A DNA stretch of 31,060 bases from Bacteroidota bacterium (GCA_023459355.1 JAEWUM010000004.1:1-31060), one strand, 5' to 3'. Positions 21,573-30,748 are shown, counted from the stretch's first letter. Translations and numbers: made by a program. Notes: generated by a model from the letters alone, not told the origin.

Positions 21573-22634
21573 ATGAATTACGAAGAAAAATACATGTATC
21601 GTTGTTTGCAACTGGCAACTTATGGTGCCGGCCATGTTGCTCCCAATCCGATGGTTGGTGCCGTGTTGGTTCACAATGACCGCATTATCGGTGAAGGTTT
21701 TCATCACCGGTTCGGAGAGTCGCATGCCGAGCCAAATGCCATACATAGCATAAAAGACACATCTTTGCTAAAAGAATCTACACTCTATGTCAATCTGGAG
21801 CCCTGTTCCCATTTCGGCAAAACACCACCCTGTGCTAATCTTATTGTAGAAAAAGGCATTCCACGGGTTGTAATCGGAACGTTGGACCCAAATCCAAAGG
21901 TTTCGGGAAAAGGAATAGAAATACTCCGGAACGCTGGTGTAGAAGTTATAACAGGAGTCTTGGATGATGCCAGCAAGGAATTAAATAAACGTTTTTTCAT
22001 CTGGCAAAAAGAAAAAAGGCCTTACGTTCTGTTAAAATGGGCACAAACCAGGGATGGTTTCATTGATAAGATCAGAACGAATGCAGACACGCCTCCTTTA
22101 CAGATTTCAGATAGCATCACCGGACAGCTAACCCACAAAGTCAGATCAGAGAATCAGGCAATCATGGTTAGTACCAATACCGTTTTTCTTGATAATCCTT
22201 CCTTAACGGTCAGAAACTGGCCGGGAAAAAATCCGACACGTATCATGCTGGACCGAACCGGCAGGATACCTTTGCATTATGCTATTTTCGATCAGTCAGT
22301 TAAAACTCTTGTGTTTACTGAGAATCCGCGTGAGAACACAGATAAAGTCACCTATATATTTCTGCATTTTGACAACATGATGCTTCATAATATGCTGAAA
22401 ATAATCGCCTCACACGGTATACATTCCGTTTTGGTTGAAGGAGGTTCCAGTTTATTGAACAATTTCATTGCAAGTGGATTGTGGGATGAAGCGCGTACGG
22501 AAGTTTCGGATACAATAATCGGAAACGGAGTCCCAGCTCCGGGAACGGATACTGCAGCAGAACATGTAAGCATGATTAACAAGCATTTGTATTTTATATA
22601 TTATAACAGAAACAAAAAATTCTCTCATGAATAA
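21573..22634 (+). CDS. ribD: Bifunctional riboflavin biosynthesis deaminase/reductase
   Basis: This enzyme deaminates and then reduces the pyrimidine intermediate of riboflavin synthesis. I place the start at 21573 (MNYEEKYMYRCLQLA), preceded by AGGAAAA. The in-frame ATG at 21540 would overlap prmC and add residues unlike the family. The protein has 353 residues. The zinc site of the deaminase is HAEPNAI (His51) with Cys78 (EPCSHFGKTPPC) and Cys87. The reductase half begins near 150 (RPYVLLKWAQTRDGFI) and contains LVEGGSSLLNNFI. Its last 8 bp overlap cls, suggesting co-translation, although the two pathways are unrelated. Confidence 0.94.
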   Translation: MNYEEKYMYRCLQLATYGAGHVAPNPMVGAVLVHNDRIIGEGFHHRFGESHAEPNAIHSIKDTSLLKESTLYVNLEPCSHFGKTPPCANLIVEKGIPRVVIGTLDPNPKVSGKGIEILRNAGVEVITGVLDDASKELNKRFFIWQKEKRPYVLLKWAQTRDGFIDKIRTNADTPPLQISDSITGQLTHKVRSENQAIMVSTNTVFLDNPSLTVRNWPGKNPTRIMLDRTGRIPLHYAIFDQSVKTLVFTENPRENTDKVTYIFLHFDNMMLHNMLKIIASHGIHSVLVEGGSSLLNNFIASGLWDEARTEVSDTIIGNGVPAPGTDTAAEHVSMINKHLYFIYYNRNKKFSHE

Positions 22635-24051
22635 CCTGCTGTTCATCATATTGGTTGTATTTTATTTCTATATGATTGTCAGCGCCATTTCGGTGTTGTT
22701 GTTAGAAAACCGTAACCCTGTAAGATCCTTATCCTGGGTGCTGGTGCTGGTTTTGCTACCCGTAATTGGTATATTGCTGTATTTTTTGATAGGTCAGAAT
22801 TACAGAAAACAAAAAATAATTTCCAAGAAAAGCATCAAACATGAAACCAAGTTGCCTTATAAAGAACTCAAACCTGATGCTTTCACAGGATTTATCACAA
22901 GCCCCAATCAACTGAATATGATTAATTTATTGTACAAAAACAGTGATGCATCTGTTTATGCTTACAATAAAATTGATGTACTGGCCGACGGGGAATCCAC
23001 CTTCTCGGCAATGTTTGAAGCCATCAAAAACGCAGAAAACCATATTCACATCGAATTTTTTATTTTTGAAGACGACCGGATTTCAAACTATCTGAGAGAA
23101 TTGCTCATAGAAAAAGCAAAAGCCGGAGTCAGGGTCAGGATGATTTACGATTACCTGGGTAGTTTCGACCTGTCACGGAAATACTTGCGAACACTTAAAG
23201 AGGCAGGTGTTTATGTGAGACCATTTTTGCCATTAAGACTCAGGCTCAGAAGAAGTAAAATTAACTTCAGGAATCACCGGAAAATTTTGATTGTGGACGG
23301 AAAGTACGGCTTTACAGGCGGATTGAATTTCGCCGACCGGTATATTTTTGGAAATACGCTGGGAAAATGGCGTGACACATTTGTCCGTTTTGAAGGAGCT
23401 GCTGTACACGGATTGCAATCGCTTTTTCTCACAGACTGGTACTTTGTTGAACGCAAGCTGATTACGGATATCAAATACTATCCGAAGCCGAAAAAATACG
23501 ATCAGAATCTCATTCAGATTGTCAGTAGCGGACCCGATTCCGACTGGGAATGTATCATGCAGGGCATTGCATCGGGAATCATGGCAGCTCATGATTATGT
23601 TTACCTCCATACACCTTATTTTGTACCCAATGATGTAATATTGAATGCTGTAATTATTGCTGCCCTGAGTGGAGTTAACATAAAACTGATGATCCCCAAA
23701 GAATCTGATTCAAAATTTTCAGATGCCTGTACTTTCAGTTATCTGGGCGAAATACTCGAAGCTGGCGTAAAGGTGTATCAATACGAAGAAGGTTTCCTGC
23801 ACAGCAAAGCAATTGTTATTGATGATTTCATTTCAATTGTGGGATCGGCCAATCTGGATGAAAGAAGTTTTAATCAGAACTTTGAGGCAAATGCTTTTAT
23901 CTACGAAAAGAAAACTGCTCTTGAGCTCAAAAAATTATTTGAGAACGACATGCAAAATTGTAGGGAGATTACACTCGATGACTGGCATAACCGGAAGAGA
24001 AGTCAAAAACTGAAGGAGTCATTTGCTCGCCTTTTCAGTCCCATTATATGA
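22627..24051 (+). CDS. cls: Cardiolipin synthase (phospholipase D family)
   Basis: This 474-residue membrane enzyme condenses phosphatidylglycerol to cardiolipin. Two N-terminal transmembrane helices (about 3-22 and 33-53, with the PLDc_N-type segment ENRNPVRSLSWVLVLVLLPVIGILLYFL) precede two HKD domains. The first is NHRKILIVDGKYGFTGGLNF (near 217) and the second LHSKAIVIDDFISIVGSANLD (near 392). Both active-site motifs are complete. The gene overlaps the end of ribD by 8 bp. The next gene begins after a separate promoter. Confidence 0.94.
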   Translation: MNNLLFIILVVFYFYMIVSAISVLLLENRNPVRSLSWVLVLVLLPVIGILLYFLIGQNYRKQKIISKKSIKHETKLPYKELKPDAFTGFITSPNQLNMINLLYKNSDASVYAYNKIDVLADGESTFSAMFEAIKNAENHIHIEFFIFEDDRISNYLRELLIEKAKAGVRVRMIYDYLGSFDLSRKYLRTLKEAGVYVRPFLPLRLRLRRSKINFRNHRKILIVDGKYGFTGGLNFADRYIFGNTLGKWRDTFVRFEGAAVHGLQSLFLTDWYFVERKLITDIKYYPKPKKYDQNLIQIVSSGPDSDWECIMQGIASGIMAAHDYVYLHTPYFVPNDVILNAVIIAALSGVNIKLMIPKESDSKFSDACTFSYLGEILEAGVKVYQYEEGFLHSKAIVIDDFISIVGSANLDERSFNQNFEANAFIYEKKTALELKKLFENDMQNCREITLDDWHNRKRSQKLKESFARLFSPII

Positions 24052-24072
24052 TGATATTCAGTATTTATTTTG

Positions 24073-24080
24073 TACTTTTG
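24073..24080 (+). promoter_or_regulatory. Promoter -7 element of the DUF4199 gene
   Basis: TACTTTTG fits TAnnTTTG and lies 23 bp before the ATG at 24104. This supports the later start codon over the in-frame ATG at 24023 inside cls. Confidence 0.6.
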
Positions 24081-24103
24081 CAAGCATCAAAATTCAGGTA
24101 TTT

Positions 24104-24658
24104 ATGCAGGAAAACATATTCAAATCCACCATGTTCAACGGGCTCATACTGGGCGTACTTTTCTCCGTTAACTTTTTGTTTACCAGTTCAAAAACGATTC
24201 CATTAGTATTGTTGTCCTATGTAATAATAGCTTTCATTATTGTTTTGATGTACCGGATGGCCAAACGATACCGGGACTCCGAATGCGGAGGATACATCGG
24301 GTACTGGCGGGTTTTTAATTATGTTGTACTGACTTTTTTGTTTGCAGGGATTATTTCGACAGCTTTTAAAATCATATACACCAAATACATCAACCCTGAT
24401 TTTCTTCCGGCACTTTTTGAAGAAAGTATGCGACAGGTAGAACAAAATCGTGGAATTTTTGAAAAGCTGAACCTGCCATTAGACGATAAATACTACGAAG
24501 AGCTTGAAAGACAGATGAAACCTATCAACTACTCTATTCAAACCATTTGGATAAATGTCTTTTTGGGAGCAATTTTAGGGTTGGTACTGGCTGGTTTCGT
24601 GAAAAAGCAAAAAGGAATTTTTGAGGAAGAGACACCCAATGAAGAACAAAAATTATAA
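24104..24658 (+). CDS. DUF4199 family membrane protein
   Basis: The 184-residue protein starts MQENIFKSTMFNGL. Four transmembrane segments are seen: about 9-28, 32-53, 68-90 and 150-172. A soluble loop (about 95-145) between the third and fourth contains a run of acidic and basic residues (YYEELERQMKP). This topology and loop match DUF4199, a Bacteroidota family of unknown function. It is followed 11 bp later by a GtrB-type glycosyltransferase, a neighbourhood seen often in Bacteroidales. A role in lipid-linked sugar handling is possible but only inferred from that neighbour. Confidence 0.8.
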   Translation: MQENIFKSTMFNGLILGVLFSVNFLFTSSKTIPLVLLSYVIIAFIIVLMYRMAKRYRDSECGGYIGYWRVFNYVVLTFLFAGIISTAFKIIYTKYINPDFLPALFEESMRQVEQNRGIFEKLNLPLDDKYYEELERQMKPINYSIQTIWINVFLGAILGLVLAGFVKKQKGIFEEETPNEEQKL

Positions 24659-24669
24659 TTACCAATTCC

Positions 24670-25620
24670 ATGAACATATCCATAGTTGTACCCCTTTATA
24701 ACGAAGAAGAATCATTACCCAAACTCCATGAGTGGATCGAGAGGGTTATGCAAGAGAACCAATTTACTTACGAAATAATTTTTGTAAACGATGGAAGTAC
24801 AGATCGTTCCTGGCAGGTAATTGAACAGCTGCAAGCTCAATTTCCGAATGTCAGGGGCATTAAATTTCGCAACAATTATGGAAAATCACCGGCCTTGTAT
24901 TGCGGATTTCAGGCAGCGCAGGGAGATGTGGTTATCACCATGGATGCTGATTTACAGGACAGTCCCGATGAAATTCCTGAATTATACAGGATGATAACAG
25001 AAGAAGAATACGATCTGGTTTCCGGGTGGAAAAAGAAACGTTATGATTCCAAACTGGCCAAAAACCTACCTTCAAAAATTTACAATGCCACAGCGAGAAA
25101 AGTAACCGGATTGAAACTCCACGACATGAATTGTGGTTTAAAAGCTTATCGGAATGAGGTCATTAAAAACATCGAAGTATATGGAGAAATGCATCGTTAC
25201 ATTCCTTTTCTTGCAAAGAATGCAGGTTTTACCAGAATCGGAGAAAAAGTTGTAACGCACAGAAAACGTGAATTCGGCACCACTAAATTCGGCTTAAGCC
25301 GTTTCGTGAATGGTTACCTGGATTTGATGACACTCTGGTTTCTGTCAAAGTTCGGTAAAAAGCCGATGCATTTCTTTGGATTATATGGCAGTTTGATGTT
25401 CTTACTTGGTTTAATCTCAGTCGTGGTAGTTGGGGCTGTTAAACTACATGCGATCATCAATCAAACGAGAGCTGCCCTGATAACCGACAGCCCCTATTTT
25501 TACATCGCGCTGGTTGCTATGATCTTAGGCACTCAGTTGTTCTTGACCGGATTTCTGGGTGAAATTGTGGCCAGAAATTCAACCGAAAGAAATAATTACA
25601 AAATTGAAAAAGAAATCTGA
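24670..25620 (+). CDS. GtrB/DPM1-like family 2 glycosyltransferase
   Basis: This 316-residue enzyme probably transfers a sugar from a nucleotide donor to a polyprenyl phosphate. The GT-A core begins ISIVVPLYNEEESLP and has the strand IIFVNDGSTDRSW. The metal site is TMDADLQDSPDEI, and LHDMNCGLKAYR and HRKREFGTTKFGLSRF are typical of undecaprenyl-phosphate glucosyl- or dolichol-phosphate mannosyl-transferase-like proteins. Two C-terminal helices (about 237-258 and 277-299) anchor it in the inner membrane. It probably shares a transcript with DUF4199. A heptad-rich intergenic tract begins 20 bp after its stop. Confidence 0.88.
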   Translation: MNISIVVPLYNEEESLPKLHEWIERVMQENQFTYEIIFVNDGSTDRSWQVIEQLQAQFPNVRGIKFRNNYGKSPALYCGFQAAQGDVVITMDADLQDSPDEIPELYRMITEEEYDLVSGWKKKRYDSKLAKNLPSKIYNATARKVTGLKLHDMNCGLKAYRNEVIKNIEVYGEMHRYIPFLAKNAGFTRIGEKVVTHRKREFGTTKFGLSRFVNGYLDLMTLWFLSKFGKKPMHFFGLYGSLMFLLGLISVVVVGAVKLHAIINQTRAALITDSPYFYIALVAMILGTQLFLTGFLGEIVARNSTERNNYKIEKEI

Positions 25621-25639
25621 TTCGACAGGGAGTTAAAAA

Positions 25640-25752
25640 GTGGTTAGTGGTTAGTGGATAATGCTTGAACTGAGAATTGAGAATATAAGAGTTAAATAGT
25701 AAACAGTTAAATAGTATGACAACTGTAGACTTTTGACATTTGACATAACTAA
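25640..25752 (+). repeat. Multi-module heptad-phased intergenic tract
   Basis: This 113-bp gap is a patchwork of short runs with 7-nt periodicity: GTGGTTA repeated with variants (25640-25659), AACTGAG-AATTGAG (25669-25682), AAATAGT-AAACAGT (25694-25707) and TTTTGAC-ATTTGAC (25731-25744). Nearly every module contains TAG, TGA or TAA on the plus strand. The GTGGTTA module matches that at 10813-10861. No promoter of the TAnnTTTG type is visible in it. Confidence 0.65.
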
Positions 25753-25767
25753 ACAAACATTCGGCAT

Positions 25768-26283
25768 ATGGAAATTTTCAAATACATATTACCGGCATTT
25801 ATCGTGATGATGACAGCTTATTTACTGTTTGACAAAATGTTATCCAACGAGGAAAAAAGAAGAAAATTTGAGCTCACAAAAAAAGACCGTGCCTCTTTCG
25901 TTCCTTTACAACTCAGGGCTTACGAACGATTGATGCTGTTGCTCGAACGCAGTAACCCGGCTAATATGGTGCTTCAGATTATCAAACCCGGGATGTCCTG
26001 CATGGAATTTCAATCTCAGTTGACCGATCATGTAAGAAAAGAATTTGAGCACAATTATGCCCAACAATTATATGTTAGTGATGAACTGTGGGCGGCCATA
26101 AAAAACACGCAGGATAATCTGATTAAACTGATAAACACAACCGCAATCCGTTTTAAAGTTGATGAACCTGCCACTCAACTGGCAGAGCAAATTATCCGCA
26201 TATATGCTGAGACAGATGACAATCCGACACAAATTGCCATCGGAATTTTAAAAACAGAAGTAAGAAATCAGTTTCTCAGGTAA
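25768..26283 (+). CDS. Conserved Bacteroidota hypothetical protein, membrane-anchored
   Basis: I do not recognise a function for this 171-residue protein. It has an N-terminal transmembrane helix (about 5-22, YILPAFIVMMTAYLLF) followed by a basic stretch (KRRKFEL). A largely helical cytoplasmic-type domain follows, with LQLRAYERLMLLLERSNP and YVSDELWAAIKNTQDNLIKLIN. There are no catalytic motifs. It lies 6 bp before the lipoprotein gene and may head an operon through 27412 or further to transketolase. Composition and codon use resemble its neighbours. Confidence 0.75.
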   Translation: MEIFKYILPAFIVMMTAYLLFDKMLSNEEKRRKFELTKKDRASFVPLQLRAYERLMLLLERSNPANMVLQIIKPGMSCMEFQSQLTDHVRKEFEHNYAQQLYVSDELWAAIKNTQDNLIKLINTTAIRFKVDEPATQLAEQIIRIYAETDDNPTQIAIGILKTEVRNQFLR

Positions 26284-26289
26284 ATATCC

Positions 26290-26754
26290 ATGAAAATATT
26301 CATTACATCACTAACTTTCATGTTATTGTTTTTTTTCTCTTGCACACAAGAAGAAGCTTGCAGGGAAAATAAACAGGTATTATTCAGAACCGGGTTATAC
26401 ACTTTGGGAACAGGTAACAGCCTGAATGTTGATAGTATTACCGTATTTGGTCTGAATGATAATTCAATTGAGGTGGATTCATTATATAAAAATGTCAAAA
26501 ATATCAATAAAATAGCTTTACCTTTGAACAATTCGACAGAAGAGAGCATTTTTGTTTTGAATATAAATGGAATACACGACACACTAAATATTCAGTATTC
26601 AAACAAAGAGTATTTTATTTCTTATTCCTGTGGGATGGTTATTACGCATCATGTTGATACGGTTATAAGTACCAATCACATGATAAAAGGTTATAAAATT
26701 GTAAATCGCGATATAAACACAACAGATGTACAACATTTACAGATATTGCTTTAG
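26290..26754 (+). CDS. Small lipoprotein, DUF6452-like
   Basis: This 154-residue protein has a lipoprotein signal: MKIFITSLTFMLLFFFSC with the lipid-modified Cys at about 18. The mature part is beta-rich with a second cluster CRENKQVLFRTGLYTL and a conserved-looking FISYSCGM. This fits DUF6452, a Bacteroidota family of unknown function, though the assignment is from memory of pattern. Its 3' end overlaps the next gene by 29 bp, so the two are probably co-translated and may act together in the cell envelope. Confidence 0.7.
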   Translation: MKIFITSLTFMLLFFFSCTQEEACRENKQVLFRTGLYTLGTGNSLNVDSITVFGLNDNSIEVDSLYKNVKNINKIALPLNNSTEESIFVLNINGIHDTLNIQYSNKEYFISYSCGMVITHHVDTVISTNHMIKGYKIVNRDINTTDVQHLQILL

Positions 26755-27412
26755 TCTGGTGTTCGTGTGTTGTGTAACAACATTAACCGGGCAAAAGGTA
26801 AATACAGAAATAAACGACAGTATTAGGAAGTTTGAACTTAATAGCTTACGGGTTGAAGTTGACATGTCTCCTGTTATCACCACGTTTCTGAATCGAGGTG
26901 ATGTTTATCAATACGAAGGTGCTATTCAGGCTGAAATCAACAAGCGGTTTTATCCGGTCTTTGAAATTGGTTATGCCGGGGCTGACAAACTTACAACATC
27001 AGGAATAAACTATCAGGGGAATGCACTTTTTTATCGGTTAGGAATGGATTTTAATCTGATAAAAAATCAAACGATTGAAAATAAGTTTACGAATTATTTT
27101 CTGATAGGTGCCCGGTTAGGTCATACGAACTTTGATTATAATCTGCAGAATATTACCTTTGAGAATGAATATTGGGATACTAATTTTCAAAAAGATTTCC
27201 GGGGAGAATCTTTAAATTTATGGTTTGAAATAACAGCAGGTATCAGGGTCGAAATCTATAAAAGAGTATATATCGGGTGGACAGCACGCATCAAAAACCT
27301 GATAAACAAACCTGACCCGGGAGAATATAAACCCTTTTATATTCCCGGATTCGGCATCAACGGTGATGGATCTGTGTGGGCATTTAATTACATGTTAGGA
27401 TATAAATTTTAA
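26726..27412 (+). CDS. Outer-membrane beta-barrel protein, DUF6048-like
   Basis: This is a 228-residue protein with a signal peptide (MYNIYRYCFSLVFVCCVTTLTGQ). The mature sequence alternates hydrophobic and polar residues in the manner of a small beta-barrel and ends in an aromatic residue (AFNYMLGYKF), an outer-membrane sorting signal. It resembles the DUF6048 family often encoded next to DUF6452. The start codon lies inside the preceding lipoprotein gene; a later start would remove the signal peptide. It is followed 16 bp on by transketolase. Confidence 0.75.
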   Translation: MYNIYRYCFSLVFVCCVTTLTGQKVNTEINDSIRKFELNSLRVEVDMSPVITTFLNRGDVYQYEGAIQAEINKRFYPVFEIGYAGADKLTTSGINYQGNALFYRLGMDFNLIKNQTIENKFTNYFLIGARLGHTNFDYNLQNITFENEYWDTNFQKDFRGESLNLWFEITAGIRVEIYKRVYIGWTARIKNLINKPDPGEYKPFYIPGFGINGDGSVWAFNYMLGYKF

Positions 27413-27428
27413 TCAAAAATAAATAATA

Positions 27429-29453
27429 ATGAATTCAATTGCAACTTTAAATCGGGCAGCAGATAACATACGCATACTCGCTGCATCCATGGTTGAAAAA
27501 GCAAAATCGGGTCACCCCGGTGGCGCTATGGGAGGAGCAGACTTTATCAATGTGTTATATTCCGAATTTTTGGTATATGATCCTGAGAATCCAACCTGGG
27601 CTGGTCGTGACCGGTTTTTTCTGGACCCGGGACACATGTCACCTATGTTGTACTCAGCATTGGCTTGTACCGGAAAATACAACCTGGATGAGTTAGCACA
27701 ATTCCGTCAGTGGGGATCTCCGACTCCGGGTCATCCTGAGGTAGATGTAAAACGTGGAGTTGAAAACACTTCCGGTCCGCTTGGTCAGGGACATGCCTAT
27801 GCGGTTGGAGCTGCTATTGCGGCTAAATTTTTAAAAGCACGTTTCGGAGACGTGATGGGACAAACCATATACGCTTTCATCTCAGACGGAGGTATTCAGG
27901 AAGAGATTTCTCAGGGAACAGGACGAATTGCCGGTCACCTCGGACTCGACAACCTGATCATGTTTTATGATTCGAACGACATCCAGCTATCAACTAATAC
28001 TGATGCAGTTACAAGTGAAGATGTCGCGATGAAATACAAAGCCTGGAACTGGCATGTAATCGAAATCGATGGGAATAATGCAGAACAAATCAGAAAAGCC
28101 CTGACCGAAGCAAGAGCCGAAAACTCGCGTCCAACCCTCATCATTGGCAAGACGATCATGGGCAAAGGAGCAAGGAAAGCTGACGGATCAAGTTATGAGC
28201 GTATGTGTGCAACTCATGGCATGCCACTTGGAGAAGCCGGTGCATCATTTGAAGCAAGTATCAGGAATCTCGGGGGAAATCCTGAGAATCCATTTGTATT
28301 TTTTGAAGAAACCAAAGCCCTATATGCAAAACGAGCCGAAGAATTAGCCGTGATTATGGCTGAAAAATATGCAGAAGAAGAAAAATGGGCTAAATCAAAT
28401 CCTGCTTTAGCCGAGAAATTGGCCTTGTTCTTCTCCGGTAAAACCAATATAAACTGGGAAGCGATTGCTCAAAAGCCCAATCAGTCGACCAGGGCTGCAT
28501 CAGCAACAGTGCTTTCCGAATTGGCAGTACAGGTAGAAAATATGATTGTCGCCTCTGCCGATTTATCCAATTCTGACAAAACAGATGGATTTTTGAAAAA
28601 AACTACAGCATTCACAAGGGGTGATTTCAGCGGTGCATTTTTACAAGCAGGCGTTGCTGAATTAACAATGGCCTGTTTATGTATCGGGATGAGTTTACAT
28701 GGAGGAGTAATACCAGCTTGTGCAACATTCTTCGTATTTTCAGATTATATGAAACCTGCCATACGCATGGCAGCGCTGATGGAACAACCTGTAAAGTTTA
28801 TCTGGACACATGATGCATTCAGGGTAGGAGAAGACGGTCCAACCCACGAGCCGGTAGAACAGGAAGCTCAGATCCGTTTAATGGAGAAATTAAAGAACCA
28901 CAACGGTCAAAATTCAATGCTGGTACTTCGTCCCGCTGATGTTGAGGAAACTACTGTGGCCTGGAGAATGGCCATAGAAAATACCCATACACCTACCGGT
29001 TTAATCCTTTCACGACAAAATATCAATGACCTTCCGGCTGTTAACTCACGTAAAGATGAAGCCAAACAAGCTGAAAAAGGAGCTTATGTGGTGAATTGTG
29101 ATGGCAATCCCGATGTAATACTTTTAGCTTCCGGATCAGAAGTATCGACCTTGAATGAAGGTGCTGCTTTGTTGCGCGCTGAAGGCATTAAAGTGCGTTT
29201 AGTTTCAGTTCCATCTGAAGGTTTATTCAGGGCTCAACCCGTAGCATATCAGCAAAGCGTGTTACCCTCCGGCATCAGGATATTTGGACTGACAGCCGGT
29301 TTACCAGTAAATTTGGAAGGATTGGTTGGCGCTAACGGCAAAGTTTTTGGTCTGGAATCGTTCGGGTTCTCTGCCCCCTATAAAGTGCTCGACGAGAAGC
29401 TTGGTTTTACGGGTCAAAACGTATACAATCAGGTCAAATCCATGCTATTATAA
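27429..29453 (+). CDS. tkt: Transketolase
   Basis: This thiamine-diphosphate enzyme of the pentose phosphate pathway moves two-carbon units between sugar phosphates. It has 674 residues, full length. The N-terminal domain has SGHPGGAMGGADF and GPLGQGHAYAVG. The cofactor motif reads ISDGGIQEEISQG with YDSNDIQLS about 30 residues later, so the usual GDG is SDG, which I believe is normal in Bacteroidota. The pyrimidine domain has MSLHGGVIPACATFFVFSDYM and HDAFRVGEDGPTHEPVEQ. The C-terminal domain begins ILLASGSEVS. It is downstream of the envelope-protein pair and ends at a clear terminator. Confidence 0.96.
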   Translation: MNSIATLNRAADNIRILAASMVEKAKSGHPGGAMGGADFINVLYSEFLVYDPENPTWAGRDRFFLDPGHMSPMLYSALACTGKYNLDELAQFRQWGSPTPGHPEVDVKRGVENTSGPLGQGHAYAVGAAIAAKFLKARFGDVMGQTIYAFISDGGIQEEISQGTGRIAGHLGLDNLIMFYDSNDIQLSTNTDAVTSEDVAMKYKAWNWHVIEIDGNNAEQIRKALTEARAENSRPTLIIGKTIMGKGARKADGSSYERMCATHGMPLGEAGASFEASIRNLGGNPENPFVFFEETKALYAKRAEELAVIMAEKYAEEEKWAKSNPALAEKLALFFSGKTNINWEAIAQKPNQSTRAASATVLSELAVQVENMIVASADLSNSDKTDGFLKKTTAFTRGDFSGAFLQAGVAELTMACLCIGMSLHGGVIPACATFFVFSDYMKPAIRMAALMEQPVKFIWTHDAFRVGEDGPTHEPVEQEAQIRLMEKLKNHNGQNSMLVLRPADVEETTVAWRMAIENTHTPTGLILSRQNINDLPAVNSRKDEAKQAEKGAYVVNCDGNPDVILLASGSEVSTLNEGAALLRAEGIKVRLVSVPSEGLFRAQPVAYQQSVLPSGIRIFGLTAGLPVNLEGLVGANGKVFGLESFGFSAPYKVLDEKLGFTGQNVYNQVKSMLL

Positions 29454-29466
29454 ATCATCTAAAACG

Positions 29467-29510
29467 AAGGGGGAGTTGAAGATTATCAATCTGACGCTCC
29501 CCTTTATTAT
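29467..29510 (+). terminator. tkt terminator
   Basis: AAGGGGGAG (29467-29475) pairs with the CTCCCCTT arm (29497-29504) with one bulged G. An inner AGATT-ATC-AATCT stem reinforces it, and TATTATTTTC follows. It lies 13 bp after the tkt stop and just before the porin-like gene, so that gene needs its own promoter or read-through. I found no consensus promoter in the 65-bp gap. Confidence 0.75.
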
Positions 29511-29518
29511 TTTCACAC

Positions 29519-30730
29519 ATGAGAAAAAATTATTTACTAATACTTTTTGTGATAGTAATAAATAGTCTGTCGGCACAAAACACAAAAGCAACTTTAGAAC
29601 TATACGGTTTTGTAAGAAATGATTTCTATTATAATTCACGACAATGCGAAGAAGGCATTGATGGAGTTTTTCATTTTTACCCTAAACCCATCAGATTAGA
29701 TAATTCAGGTCAAGATGAGAATGCTGTTCCACAAGCCAACATGCTTAGTATTGCCACCCGGATCGGACTCAACATCAAGGGACAACCCATCTTAGGCGCA
29801 CAATCATCTGCAAAAGTAGAAGCCGACTTTGCCGGATATGGAGTTGCAAATTATGTTGTCAGGATACGTCATGCGTATATGCAATTAAAATGGGAAAAAT
29901 CAACACTGCAAATCGGCCAGAACTGGCATCCCATGTGGGGATCGGTTATCCCCGTCACGGTTTCTTTGAATGCAGGAATGCCTTTTCAACCCTTCAACAG
30001 AAGTCCTCAACTTCGTATTACACATAATCTCAAAGAAAATTTCGCTTTGACTGGAGCTGCTGTTTACCAAATGCAATATACATCCTCCGGTCCAAAAGGT
30101 TTTTCGCCCAATTATTTAAGAAACTCATTGATACCAGAACTTTTCGGTGGATTTGAATATAGAGGTGAACATTGGGTTACCGGAGCCGGAGTTGACATGA
30201 AAGTAATCAAACCGGACGATAAAAATCTTTCTTCAATCGCTGCAATAGCATATTCCCAGTTTACACAAGACAAATTTACTGCAAAAGCGAGGTTAACTGT
30301 GGGACAAAACCTAAGTGATCAACTACTTGCAAACGGATACGGTAAGACATACAACAGTTCAACAGGAGCATACGGATACACCAACCAGAATATTTTATCA
30401 AGCTGGGTAAATCTTGTTTACGGTAAAAAATGGCAAATCAGTTTATTTGGAGGGTATGCTCAGAATTTAGGTAGCAGCATGCCACTGCATAATGATAACG
30501 GACGAATAACCATTTACAGCAGAGGATTCTACATCGAAACACAGGAAATGATTAACAGCATGTTCAGGGTTTCGCCAACTCTTATTTATAATCTGTCCAA
30601 TTTCAGTTTTGGGGTTGAATACAACCTGACAGGTGTTACATACGGTACGATTCAAACTAATGGGAAAACTACACAAAACTACACAGTTAATAACCACAGG
30701 ATTATTGGCTCTGTAAGTTATTTTTTCTAA
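29519..30730 (+). CDS. Outer-membrane porin-like beta-barrel protein
   Basis: This 403-residue protein has a signal peptide (MRKNYLLILFVIVINSLSAQ). The mature chain begins with a beta strand (TKATLELYGFVRNDFYYNS) and continues with alternating strands such as KVEADFAGYG, IRHAYMQLKWEKSTLQIGQNWHPMW and TAKARLTVGQNL. It ends in FF (HRIIGSVSYFF), the canonical outer-membrane insertion signal. It resembles DcaP/porin-like proteins of Gram-negative bacteria, with about 16 strands expected. The substrate is unknown. No TonB box or plug domain is visible. Confidence 0.82.
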   Translation: MRKNYLLILFVIVINSLSAQNTKATLELYGFVRNDFYYNSRQCEEGIDGVFHFYPKPIRLDNSGQDENAVPQANMLSIATRIGLNIKGQPILGAQSSAKVEADFAGYGVANYVVRIRHAYMQLKWEKSTLQIGQNWHPMWGSVIPVTVSLNAGMPFQPFNRSPQLRITHNLKENFALTGAAVYQMQYTSSGPKGFSPNYLRNSLIPELFGGFEYRGEHWVTGAGVDMKVIKPDDKNLSSIAAIAYSQFTQDKFTAKARLTVGQNLSDQLLANGYGKTYNSSTGAYGYTNQNILSSWVNLVYGKKWQISLFGGYAQNLGSSMPLHNDNGRITIYSRGFYIETQEMINSMFRVSPTLIYNLSNFSFGVEYNLTGVTYGTIQTNGKTTQNYTVNNHRIIGSVSYFF

Positions 30731-30748
30731 TAACCCTATTTATTTTAT

